12,992 nucleotides of DNA from Candidatus Solibacter sp. (lineage in GTDB: Bacteria; Acidobacteriota; Terriglobia; Bryobacterales; Bryobacteraceae), in contig JAPKZC010000138.1 in assembly GCA_026394025.1 (NCBI GenBank), positions 3,907 through 16,898 on the forward strand, in the 5' to 3' direction. The translations under genes and the position numbers were made by a program. Each line of letters opens with the position of its first letter. Within the stretch, counting starts at the first letter, position 1. Below are positions 6,741-12,992 of the stretch, one piece after another. A model generated the notes under the pieces. The model was not told the DNA's origin, ran no database searches, and saw nothing but the letters and a program-made list of their open reading frames with translations.

Positions 6741-7844
6741 TTATGGAATTAGGGCCACGCGTGGTGGCCTTTTCGTCTCCGCATAATCGACGGCTTCGTT
6801 CACCGCGCTCAGCGGAAACTGCTTGCCTACCAGTTCCTCGAAGGGGTACTTATCGACTGCCTTGGCGAGGAAGTTGAGTGCGCTCTCCAGGTCCTGGGGC
6901 GAGTAGTTGTAGACGCCGACGATCTGGATCATGCGCCGCACCAGTTGTTCGCCCAGCAACTGCACGGGCCGGCTGGGGAAGGTCGCTCCGGCCATCACGA
7001 AACGCCCGCCCATGCGCAACAAGCCGATACCCAGTTCAATCGATTCCGGATAACCGGCCAGTTCCATGCCAAGGTCCGCGCCGCGACCGGCGCTCAGTTC
7101 CTTGATGCGCGCCTGGATCTCTTTCTCGGGCTGCGTACTGTCGAGCGCCTCGGTGGCGCCGAAGCGTAGGGCTTTCTCCCGCCTCCGCGCATCGGGTTCG
7201 AGCACAACTACCTGTGCCGCGCCGCCCACCGCGGCCATGGCGCACGCAGTCTGGCCAAGCATGCCGGCGCCGTGCACCACCACGATCTGTCCTTCGACCG
7301 AGCCGGCATAGCGAAATACGGCCGCCACGGTGGAGGTGGCGCAGTTGGCGGGGCTGGCCACCACATCGGGCACGTTGTCCGGAACCTTGAAGATCGCCGT
7401 ACCTTCCGGCAGATGGCAGTGTTCCGCCATGCCGCCGATCAAGGCGCGGCCCGGGATGATCTCCTCGTGGCCGAACTTCATCAGCTTCTCGCATTTCGGC
7501 CGCAGGCCGCGAGTACAGTAAAAACACTGTCCGCAACTCCACACCATCGACCAGGTAATGCGGTCGCCGATCTTCAACGGCTGGCCGTTGAAGTCGCGGG
7601 CGCCGGCAGGACCGGCGGCTTGCACCTCAGCCACCATCTCGTGCCCCAGCACGCTCGGCATGGGCGAATGACGCCTGCCATAGTAGGAGTGAAGGTCGCT
7701 GCCGCAAATCGTAGAACAAACGATGCGGGCCAGCACCTCGCTGCCCTTGAGTTCAGGGATGCGGAATTGTTCCAGCTTCAGCGGGGCACCGACTTCGTGA
7801 AAGACCGCCGCCATCGAAGTTACAGGAATGGGTTTCATAGTCAT
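6741..7844 (-). CDS. Zinc-binding alcohol dehydrogenase of the phosphonate-catabolism-associated type
   Basis: Medium-chain zinc dehydrogenase of 367 residues. Catalytic-zinc residues are C47 (STICGSDLH) and H68-E69 (LGHEM). Structural-zinc cysteines are C104, C107, C110 and C118. The Rossmann fingerprint is GAGMLG at 192-197, and E216 at the end of the second strand suggests NAD preference. It resembles the group annotated as phosphonate-catabolism-associated alcohol dehydrogenases, usually found beside phnX or phnA. The substrate is unproven; converting 2-hydroxyethylphosphonate to phosphonoacetaldehyde would supply PhnX, or it could dispose of the acetaldehyde PhnX releases. I start it at the ATG at 7844, which overlaps the transporter stop as ATGA; the frame is open further upstream (to 7883) but that part lies inside the transporter and has no family resemblance. 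Confidence 0.88.
   Translation of the reverse strand: MTMKPIPVTSMAAVFHEVGAPLKLEQFRIPELKGSEVLARIVCSTICGSDLHSYYGRRHSPMPSVLGHEMVAEVQAAGPAGARDFNGQPLKIGDRITWSMVWSCGQCFYCTRGLRPKCEKLMKFGHEEIIPGRALIGGMAEHCHLPEGTAIFKVPDNVPDVVASPANCATSTVAAVFRYAGSVEGQIVVVHGAGMLGQTACAMAAVGGAAQVVVLEPDARRREKALRFGATEALDSTQPEKEIQARIKELSAGRGADLGMELAGYPESIELGIGLLRMGGRFVMAGATFPSRPVQLLGEQLVRRMIQIVGVYNYSPQDLESALNFLAKAVDKYPFEELVGKQFPLSAVNEAVDYAETKRPPRVALIP
7841..7844 (-). promoter_or_regulatory. ATGA stop-start overlap coupling transporter and dehydrogenase
   Basis: The transporter ends GTG AAA AAA TGA and the dehydrogenase begins ATG ACT ATG AAA, sharing ATGA. Only a weak GGTGA precedes it, so dehydrogenase translation probably depends on ribosomes arriving from the transporter. 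This overlap decides the dehydrogenase start. Confidence 0.65.
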
Positions 7845-9097
7845 TTTTTCACCGGTAGAATGATCACTGCGCCAATCAGGCACGCAATCGCGATCACCAC
7901 GAAGGCCGACGTGGTGGTATGGCTGACATCAATCGCGCGGCCGATCACGACCTGCCCCAGCGCGGCAAATCCGTAGGCCACCGAGTCCATCAGCCCTGTG
8001 GCCGTACCGGCGCGCTCGCGCCCCACCAAACCTGGGCACAGTGCCCAGTACGACGCTTGCGGGCCGTACACGAGGAAACCCGTTACCGCCAGGAGAATCA
8101 TGCCGGCCATGGTGTTGGATGTGGGCACAACCGCCAGCAGGAAGGAAGTCACCGCTGCTGCGCCCAAGTAATAAAGCACCACCCGGGCGCGCCGGTTCGG
8201 AAACCACCGGTCGGCTGCCAGTCCCGCGGTCAGCGCCCCCGCCGCCATGCCCAGCGGCAGCGCCATGGTGACCCACAGTCCGGCGGTATTGTTACGCCAG
8301 TCCGGGCCGAGGAAATGGATCGGGACCCAACTCAGCAGTCCGTAGCGCGCAACGCTCTCACAGCCGATCGATAAACAGGCCAATTGAAACGGCCGGTTGC
8401 GCAGCACCGCCGCGTAACGCTGGAAGGAGGTCTCACCCGACGGCGGCGGAGGTTCGTCCACCGTGTCGGCCGGAAGGGCGGCGAATCCCATATCCTCCGG
8501 ACGGTCGCGGGCGAATAGAAAAAAGACCGCGCCGCCGATCAGAAGCAACGATACCGGCAGGCGGAATACCCATCGCCAGTCGAGGTTGCCGATCACCAGA
8601 ATGCACAACATGAAGGTGAGGGAACTCGAGAAACCGGCCGCCAGCAAGTACATGCCGATGGCTTTGCCCCTCTCGTGTTTCGGCCACCAGTTGGCCAGGG
8701 CGCGGTTCATTGCCGGCCATGCGGTGGACTGGGCCAAGCCGTTGACACCCCAGGCTGCCACTGCCACCACAAAGGATTGGCTCAGGCTGACGCACCAATT
8801 CAGCGCCACCGACGCGAAGGCTCCAATCGCGACCATGCGCCGCGCTCCGTACATGTCCGCGAGATTGCCGTTAATCGCCTGCCCTACGCCGTAACCCAGC
8901 AACAGCATTGCATTGAACAGCCCGATAGCCGTGGACGAGAGATGGAGTTCGTCCTGCATGCCGCGTGCGGCAAATCCGAAGTTCTGGCGACCAGTGTAAA
9001 AAAACAAATAGCAAAACATCACCAGCAGGAGAATTCGCCACTGGCCGCGGCGGAAAGAGCCGGTGTCGAGGATCGGTTTTAGCCCGGAAATTGCCAT
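7841..9097 (-). CDS. MFS transporter, GlpT-like (organophosphate:phosphate antiporter family), candidate phosphonate importer
   Basis: Inner-membrane major facilitator protein of 418 residues with about 12 predicted membrane helices and a Pro-rich central loop (DEPPPPSGE, about 214-222). TM1 ends in YTGRQNFGFA, matching the family's Y-x-x-R-x-N-F motif, with R37 in the place of E. coli GlpT Arg45. VARYGLLSW in the second half matches the GlpT RYGxLxW segment, with R251 in the place of Arg269. These two arginines bind the phosphate group in GlpT, so a phosphate- or phosphonate-bearing substrate is likely. The GlpT histidine (His165) region reads LAAGFSSS here, without His, which argues against glycerol-3-phosphate itself. 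It is the first gene of the leftward unit and is divergent from phnA, as expected for a phosphonate uptake system. The ATG at 9097 has only a distant AGGGG as ribosome binding site; the start is probable, not certain. Confidence 0.88.
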   Translation of the reverse strand: MAISGLKPILDTGSFRRGQWRILLLVMFCYLFFYTGRQNFGFAARGMQDELHLSSTAIGLFNAMLLLGYGVGQAINGNLADMYGARRMVAIGAFASVALNWCVSLSQSFVVAVAAWGVNGLAQSTAWPAMNRALANWWPKHERGKAIGMYLLAAGFSSSLTFMLCILVIGNLDWRWVFRLPVSLLLIGGAVFFLFARDRPEDMGFAALPADTVDEPPPPSGETSFQRYAAVLRNRPFQLACLSIGCESVARYGLLSWVPIHFLGPDWRNNTAGLWVTMALPLGMAAGALTAGLAADRWFPNRRARVVLYYLGAAAVTSFLLAVVPTSNTMAGMILLAVTGFLVYGPQASYWALCPGLVGRERAGTATGLMDSVAYGFAALGQVVIGRAIDVSHTTTSAFVVIAIACLIGAVIILPVKK

Positions 9098-9140
9098 GAG
9101 AATAATACCCCTGGAGCGTCTTATTGCCCCAGGAAGACTC

Positions 9141-9169
9141 AGAGTAGTGCAGTGCGTGGCCCTTCACAA
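9141..9169 (-). promoter_or_regulatory. Candidate sigma70-type promoter for the leftward transporter operon
   Basis: On the minus strand TTGTGA (9169-9164) and TACTCT (9146-9141) are separated by exactly 17 bases, 44 bases before the transporter ATG. The -35 keeps TTG..A, while the -10 matches the consensus only moderately. It is proposed because this gap is the only one in the leftward unit large enough for its main promoter. No equally good candidate was found for phnA on the plus strand. Confidence 0.3.
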
Positions 9170-9170
9170 C

Positions 9171-9190
9171 GAAAACGGATGTTCGTTTTC
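9171..9190. promoter_or_regulatory. Inverted repeat in the divergent phnA/transporter promoter region, possible operator
   Basis: GAAAACG (9171-9177) and CGTTTTC (9184-9190) form a perfect 7-base inverted repeat with a 6-base spacer. It sits between the two divergent genes and directly abuts the candidate -35 box of the transporter promoter. The arm length and one-turn size suit a dimeric helix-turn-helix regulator controlling both directions. It has no U-run, so it is not a terminator. No regulator gene lies in the window. Confidence 0.4.
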
Positions 9191-9271
9191 CGCCTTCCTT
9201 GCGTCACCTTCTGCCCTTTCCGGAGATTGGGGAAATCGCCGCTGGCGCCTGGTTGCGGCTAGGCTGGGGTG

Positions 9272-10396
9272 ATGGCATCCACAACACCAAAAACGTTGAT
9301 CGCGCTGATAGATGGCCTGGACCCGGAATACCTCGACCGTAGCGAGATGCCCAACCTTCGGCGGTTGATCGCCGACGGCCGGTACAGAATAGGCAAGAGC
9401 GTCATCCCCTCCGTCACGAATGTCAACAACGCCTCGGTGGTGACGGGTTGCTTTCCGTCGGACCACGGCATCGTGTCCAACTTCTACTTCGATCCCCGCA
9501 GCGGCGAATCCGTCATGATGGAAAGCGCCGAGTTCCTGCTCCGGCCGACCCTGTTTGAGCGCGCAGCCAAGCGCGGCCTGCGTTCCGCACTGGTGACGGC
9601 CAAGGACAAGATCAAATCGCTGCTGGCACGCGGCGCCGATGTCGCGGTTGCCGCCGAAATGCCGGAGGCGGAGTTCCTGGCCGCCATCGGGCCCAAACCC
9701 GAGATGTACTCCGCCAGCGTCAACTACTGGGTCTTCCAGGCGGCACGCCATCTGCTTCGCCGCAACGACATCGACGTCCTCTACTTGAGCACCACCGACT
9801 ACATGATGCACACCTACGCGCCGGCGGACGATCGGTCGCTTGCGCATATGCACGAACTTGACCGGTTGCTGGGGGAGATTGTCGATGACCACCCGAACCT
9901 CACACTTGCGCTGACCGCCGATCATGGCATGAATGCCAAGACCGAGGGCATCGATGTGGCGCGCGTTCTGGCAGCGGCGGGAATCGAGGCGGAAGCCGTC
10001 CCCATCATCCGTGATAAGCACGTCATCCACCATCAGAACCTGGGCGGCGCCTGTTATGTTTACCTCCGCCGGCCGTCGGACGAACCGAGGGCGTACGACC
10101 GTCTGCGGGCCGTTGCTGGAGTCGAAGAAGTCTGGCGGCGCGCGGAAGCGGCCGTCGAATTCCGACTGTTGGCGGAACGGATCGGCGATTTCTTCCTGTT
10201 GGCGCAACGTCACGTTGCCTTCGGCACGCTGCCTGCGGACAGGGCGGAAATCCAGATCCGCTCGCACGGTTCGCGCCATGAACAGCGTGTTCCGCTCCTG
10301 TCTTACGGCGCGCCAGACCGGGCCGGGGACCCGGCGTACAACCTCGACCTGACGTGCGGGCTCGACTTCTTTCGATCCGAAGGCGAGCCTGACTGA
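9272..10396 (+). CDS. phnA: Phosphonoacetate hydrolase
   Basis: Alkaline-phosphatase-superfamily enzyme that hydrolyses the C-P bond of phosphonoacetate to acetate and phosphate, using two zinc ions and a threonine nucleophile. Numbered from the GTG at 9269, all expected residues are visible: D15 (ALIDGLDPEY), nucleophile T50 (IPSVTNVNNAS), D177 and H181 (STTDYMMH), D218-H219 (TADHGMNAK) and H333 (SHG, then EQRVP). The order and spacing match those of the characterised Sinorhizobium and Pseudomonas enzymes, which are somewhat longer. No signal peptide is present, so it is cytoplasmic. The frame is open from a GTG at 9269; I prefer the ATG three bases later because the upstream AGG is then at a more usual distance, but the two cannot be separated. 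It is divergent from the transporter operon, which probably supplies its substrate. Its stop lies 16 bases from the end of the converging receptor gene, with no visible terminator. Confidence 0.93.
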   Translation: MASTTPKTLIALIDGLDPEYLDRSEMPNLRRLIADGRYRIGKSVIPSVTNVNNASVVTGCFPSDHGIVSNFYFDPRSGESVMMESAEFLLRPTLFERAAKRGLRSALVTAKDKIKSLLARGADVAVAAEMPEAEFLAAIGPKPEMYSASVNYWVFQAARHLLRRNDIDVLYLSTTDYMMHTYAPADDRSLAHMHELDRLLGEIVDDHPNLTLALTADHGMNAKTEGIDVARVLAAAGIEAEAVPIIRDKHVIHHQNLGGACYVYLRRPSDEPRAYDRLRAVAGVEEVWRRAEAAVEFRLLAERIGDFFLLAQRHVAFGTLPADRAEIQIRSHGSRHEQRVPLLSYGAPDRAGDPAYNLDLTCGLDFFRSEGEPD

Positions 10397-10412
10397 GAGC
10401 GACTCCTGTCGA

Positions 10413-12992
10413 TCAGAATGTGATACGCGCCGAAACCTGCAACTGGCGCGCCGGATTCGCCTCCTGCTTCAACGAACTCACGCGGCCAAATGAAACGCTG
10501 CCGAGCGAGGTGTTCGGGTTATCGAAGTCGATGCGGTTGAGCGCGTTGAAGGCCTCCAGGCGCAGATGAAAGTACATCTTCTCGCGGATCGAGGTTTTCC
10601 AGAACAAACTCAAGTCGAGAGTGTTGAAGGGAGTGCCCCGGACATTATTGATGCGGCGTCCCAGATTGCCGAACGTGAACGTATCCGGCCGAGTGAACTG
10701 GCTGGTGTCGAAGTATTTTGCCAGCATGTCGTCGCGATTCTGGTAGCTGTCGCGGGCTGCCGAAACCCCCGTCGAGTTGGGCCGCGATCCACCGCCGAGG
10801 GCGTTGGTGTTGTTCGACGACGTGCTGAACGAGAGCGGCCCTCCGCTTTCCATGGTTGCGGTGCCGTTCAGTTGCCAGTTGGAGATAATCCGGTTGATCA
10901 CCGCCGGCGCGTGCCCCAGCAGCGGTTTGCCCCTGCCAAACGGCAATTCGGCCACCCAGCCCCCGGTGAAGCGGTGGGTCCGGTCGCCGCTCGAAACCGC
11001 CCATTCGTTTCGCAGGTCGTAGTTGTTCTGCGCCGCGTCTCCAGAGCGCTCAAAATCCTGTAACAGCTTGGACCAGACATACGTGCCGATCACGGTCAAG
11101 CCGCTCGAGAAGCGATGCTCGAACTTCGATTGCAGCGAATGATAGAGTGAGCTGCCCCGAGTGGGAAATACTTCGGTAATCTGGTCGAACTCCGGAAACG
11201 GACGCAGCAGGCGCGAACGGGTCACCGTGGCGGATGCCAGCGGTCCCGTGGCGATCTTGCCGAAAAACGGGTTCGGCACCGATTGAATCAGGCTCGAACC
11301 CAGGGTGAGTTGCTCCGGCGTCAACTGGTTCCACTGCATAGAGGGGATTGGAGCGTGTACTCCGCGGCTGCCCTGATAGCTCACCTCCAGCAGATAACTC
11401 CTGGCGAATTGCTTACCCAGGGTCAGACTGAATTGATGCGACGCGGGAAGATGGACCGACGGGTCGAAGAAGCGGATTGCCTGACCGAGCAGCGTGCTCA
11501 ACCCATCTTTATTGCCGGTGGGCTTCAGCAGGCCGCTGGGAAAAGGATTGGAGAGAGTGCTGGCCGGCGTCAGCCCGCCATCAATGCTGGCCACCAGAGA
11601 GGTGGTGACGCTGTAGCCGGTCGCGGTGTCGGAGCCCACGCCGAAGTAAGTCAGTCCGGAGTAGAACAGCCCGTAGCCGCCCCGCACCACCGTGCCCTTG
11701 CCCAAGTCGTAAGCAAAACCGAAGCGCGGTCCCCACCCGTTCGCACCGGTGGAGTTTCTGGTCGGCTGGCCGTCCTTCCCAAGGAACAGCAACCCGCCCT
11801 TCAGGTTGAGTCCAGACACTTGCAGTGGGTTCTGCGTGTTGAAGGCGAAACCACGGGTCATGCGGTTGTAGCGCTCCGACCATGCGCCGTTGTAGTCAAA
11901 CCGAAGTCCCGCATTCAGGGTCAGGCGGTTGGAAACGCGGATGTCATCCTGGACGAACAGGGCGCCGTAGGGTGCCTGGTATGCCAGCCTGTCCCGCGAG
12001 TCCACCGAGCCGCTGGTGGGATTTCCGAGCAGCCAGGTTGCCAGACCATTGCCCGATGTCGCAGTAGAACGCAGCGGATCGGGCCCTTGCGTGAAGCTGA
12101 CACCGAAGCTGTAACTGCCGGAGACTGCGCTGCTCGAACTCGAGTTATTGCGATAGCTTCGGAAATCACCTCCCAGCCGCACGGTGTGGGTCTTGAAGAT
12201 CTTCGTCACTACGCTCTGCATGGTATGGGAATCGAGTGCCGACATGGAACTGCCTCCATAGCCCAGCGTCCCGTAACCCGTCGGATTCATCGTTGGGAAC
12301 ACGACTTCCGGGAATTGGCTGACCAGGCTCTGCGGGAAGCCGGCTTTCACCTGGTCGAATCCGGCCGACAGGCTTTGAATCGGGTCCTCGAAGCGCGTAT
12401 AGCCGTAGCGGATATTGAGCAACAGGGTGGGAGTCAGGGTGTTGGTGTAGTCGAGAGCGCCGCCGAAACTGGCGCGCCTCCCCATGTAGTAGAGGTCGCC
12501 CGCGGGGTTCGCCGGACCCCATGTGTCGTCATCCCGCTGAAAGCGCCGGTTCCAGTGGCCGCGCGCGAACACACGCTGTTTGTCGTTCAGGGAGTGATCG
12601 ATGCGACCGATGAATGAGTTGTAGTTATCAGGCGACGAACCCGCGTAGGCGAAGTTGCTGGCATTGGTGTATTGTGCGCCCGGCACGTTTGGGGCGGGGT
12701 AGTACTTCACCATGTTGGCAGCCACCGGGTTGATCCGGTTGGACGGGATACGGTTCCCGGCAAACGCGTCGCGGATGTAGTTGCCGGGGCGCGCGGGGTC
12801 GGCACGGGTGGTCAGCGGGTCGTAGATGACGATCAACTGCCCCGCCTGGTTGAGGGTCTTGGAGAAGTCGCCCTGGATCTGTTCCGGCATCGGCACCGTG
12901 TGCAGGCTAGAGCGTCCATCCGCATTGCGGATCCCCTCGAAATTACCGAAGAAGAAGGTTCGGTTGCGGCCATTGTAGAGCTTGGGCAACCA
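10413..12992 (-). CDS. TonB-dependent receptor, C-terminal ~860 residues (runs off right edge)
   Basis: This is the barrel portion of a second large acidobacterial outer-membrane receptor. The frame is open to the window edge. The apparent start at 12989 is only an in-frame TTG, and the true N-terminus (signal peptide, regulatory-like domain, plug) lies outside. Visible family landmarks are RTFFFGNFEG near the edge, GDFSKTLNQAG, NRIPSNRINPVAANMVKYYP, the barrel strand FVQDDIRVSNRLTLNAGLRF, WVAELPFGRGKPLL, NWQLNG, and the terminal LRLEAFNALNRIDFDNP followed by RITF, ending in the Phe expected of an outer-membrane barrel. It is intact over the whole visible length and covers the same part that is frameshifted in the receptor at 1086-4518. 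It converges on phnA, so it belongs to a different transcription unit, and its ligand is unknown. Confidence 0.93.
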   Translation of the reverse strand, partial: WLPKLYNGRNRTFFFGNFEGIRNADGRSSLHTVPMPEQIQGDFSKTLNQAGQLIVIYDPLTTRADPARPGNYIRDAFAGNRIPSNRINPVAANMVKYYPAPNVPGAQYTNASNFAYAGSSPDNYNSFIGRIDHSLNDKQRVFARGHWNRRFQRDDDTWGPANPAGDLYYMGRRASFGGALDYTNTLTPTLLLNIRYGYTRFEDPIQSLSAGFDQVKAGFPQSLVSQFPEVVFPTMNPTGYGTLGYGGSSMSALDSHTMQSVVTKIFKTHTVRLGGDFRSYRNNSSSSSAVSGSYSFGVSFTQGPDPLRSTATSGNGLATWLLGNPTSGSVDSRDRLAYQAPYGALFVQDDIRVSNRLTLNAGLRFDYNGAWSERYNRMTRGFAFNTQNPLQVSGLNLKGGLLFLGKDGQPTRNSTGANGWGPRFGFAYDLGKGTVVRGGYGLFYSGLTYFGVGSDTATGYSVTTSLVASIDGGLTPASTLSNPFPSGLLKPTGNKDGLSTLLGQAIRFFDPSVHLPASHQFSLTLGKQFARSYLLEVSYQGSRGVHAPIPSMQWNQLTPEQLTLGSSLIQSVPNPFFGKIATGPLASATVTRSRLLRPFPEFDQITEVFPTRGSSLYHSLQSKFEHRFSSGLTVIGTYVWSKLLQDFERSGDAAQNNYDLRNEWAVSSGDRTHRFTGGWVAELPFGRGKPLLGHAPAVINRIISNWQLNGTATMESGGPLSFSTSSNNTNALGGGSRPNSTGVSAARDSYQNRDDMLAKYFDTSQFTRPDTFTFGNLGRRINNVRGTPFNTLDLSLFWKTSIREKMYFHLRLEAFNALNRIDFDNPNTSLGSVSFGRVSSLKQEANPARQLQVSARITF

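Noticed and set aside
7845..7883. Upstream extension of the dehydrogenase to 7883
   Set aside because: The extra 13 residues lie inside the transporter coding sequence, have no family match, and the ATGA overlap start at 7844 explains the gene better.
9164..10279. Long minus-strand open frame (371 codons) opposite phnA
   Set aside because: Antisense to phnA, which has a full catalytic residue set; no motif in the antisense translation.
11283..12617. Long plus-strand open frame (444 codons) opposite the right-hand receptor
   Set aside because: It lies wholly antisense to a clear TonB-dependent receptor, shows no recognisable domain, and is an expected by-product of GC-rich codon use.

Overview
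The window looks like a chromosomal segment of a high-GC Acidobacteriota member, most likely of the Bryobacteraceae/'Solibacter' type. The evidence is the set of very large outer-membrane receptors with an N-terminal carboxypeptidase-regulatory-like domain, which are greatly expanded in that phylum. Two are clear here and the first residues of a third run off the left edge. The lineage is inferred from gene content only.

The core (about 5.9-10.4 kb) is a phosphonate-catabolism locus arranged around one 174-base divergent promoter region (9098-9271). To the right on the + strand lies phosphonoacetate hydrolase (PhnA), with all seven expected metal and nucleophile residues. To the left on the - strand runs one tight transcription unit. 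It starts with a GlpT-like (organophosphate:phosphate antiporter family) transporter, whose stop overlaps the start of a zinc alcohol dehydrogenase of the phosphonate-associated kind. Phosphonoacetaldehyde hydrolase (PhnX) follows, then an exported formylglycine-type sulfatase/phosphonate-monoesterase relative. Next come a TonB-dependent receptor whose start overlaps the sulfatase stop, an endonuclease/exonuclease/phosphatase (EEP) family hydrolase, and the start of a further receptor-like gene at 109. Both hydrolytic C-P bond-cleaving enzymes, PhnX and PhnA, are therefore present. The usual feeders, PhnW aminotransferase and PhnY aldehyde dehydrogenase, are not in the window.

A possible division of labour (inference): the receptor brings a phosphonate-bearing ligand across the outer membrane. 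The exported sulfatase-like and EEP enzymes release free phosphonate, and the transporter imports it. The dehydrogenase makes phosphonoacetaldehyde from an alcohol such as 2-hydroxyethylphosphonate, and PhnX and PhnA release phosphate plus acetaldehyde or acetate.

The envelope half of the unit is damaged in this copy. The receptor (1086-4518) has a +1 frameshift near 1581-1593. The sulfatase (4511-5882) has lost a short segment that should carry its metal-binding Asp-His motif and changes frame there (about 5036-5046). The EEP gene begins without a visible signal peptide although a leftover signal-peptide-like tail is readable just upstream. The cytoplasmic genes, the transporter and phnA are intact. 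Whether this is real decay or assembly error cannot be decided from the sequence alone.

The right end (10413-12992) is the C-terminal 860 or so residues of another receptor on the - strand, converging on phnA with a 16-base gap. No rRNA, tRNA, CRISPR array or insertion sequence was seen, and no stretch longer than 300 bases lacks a gene.
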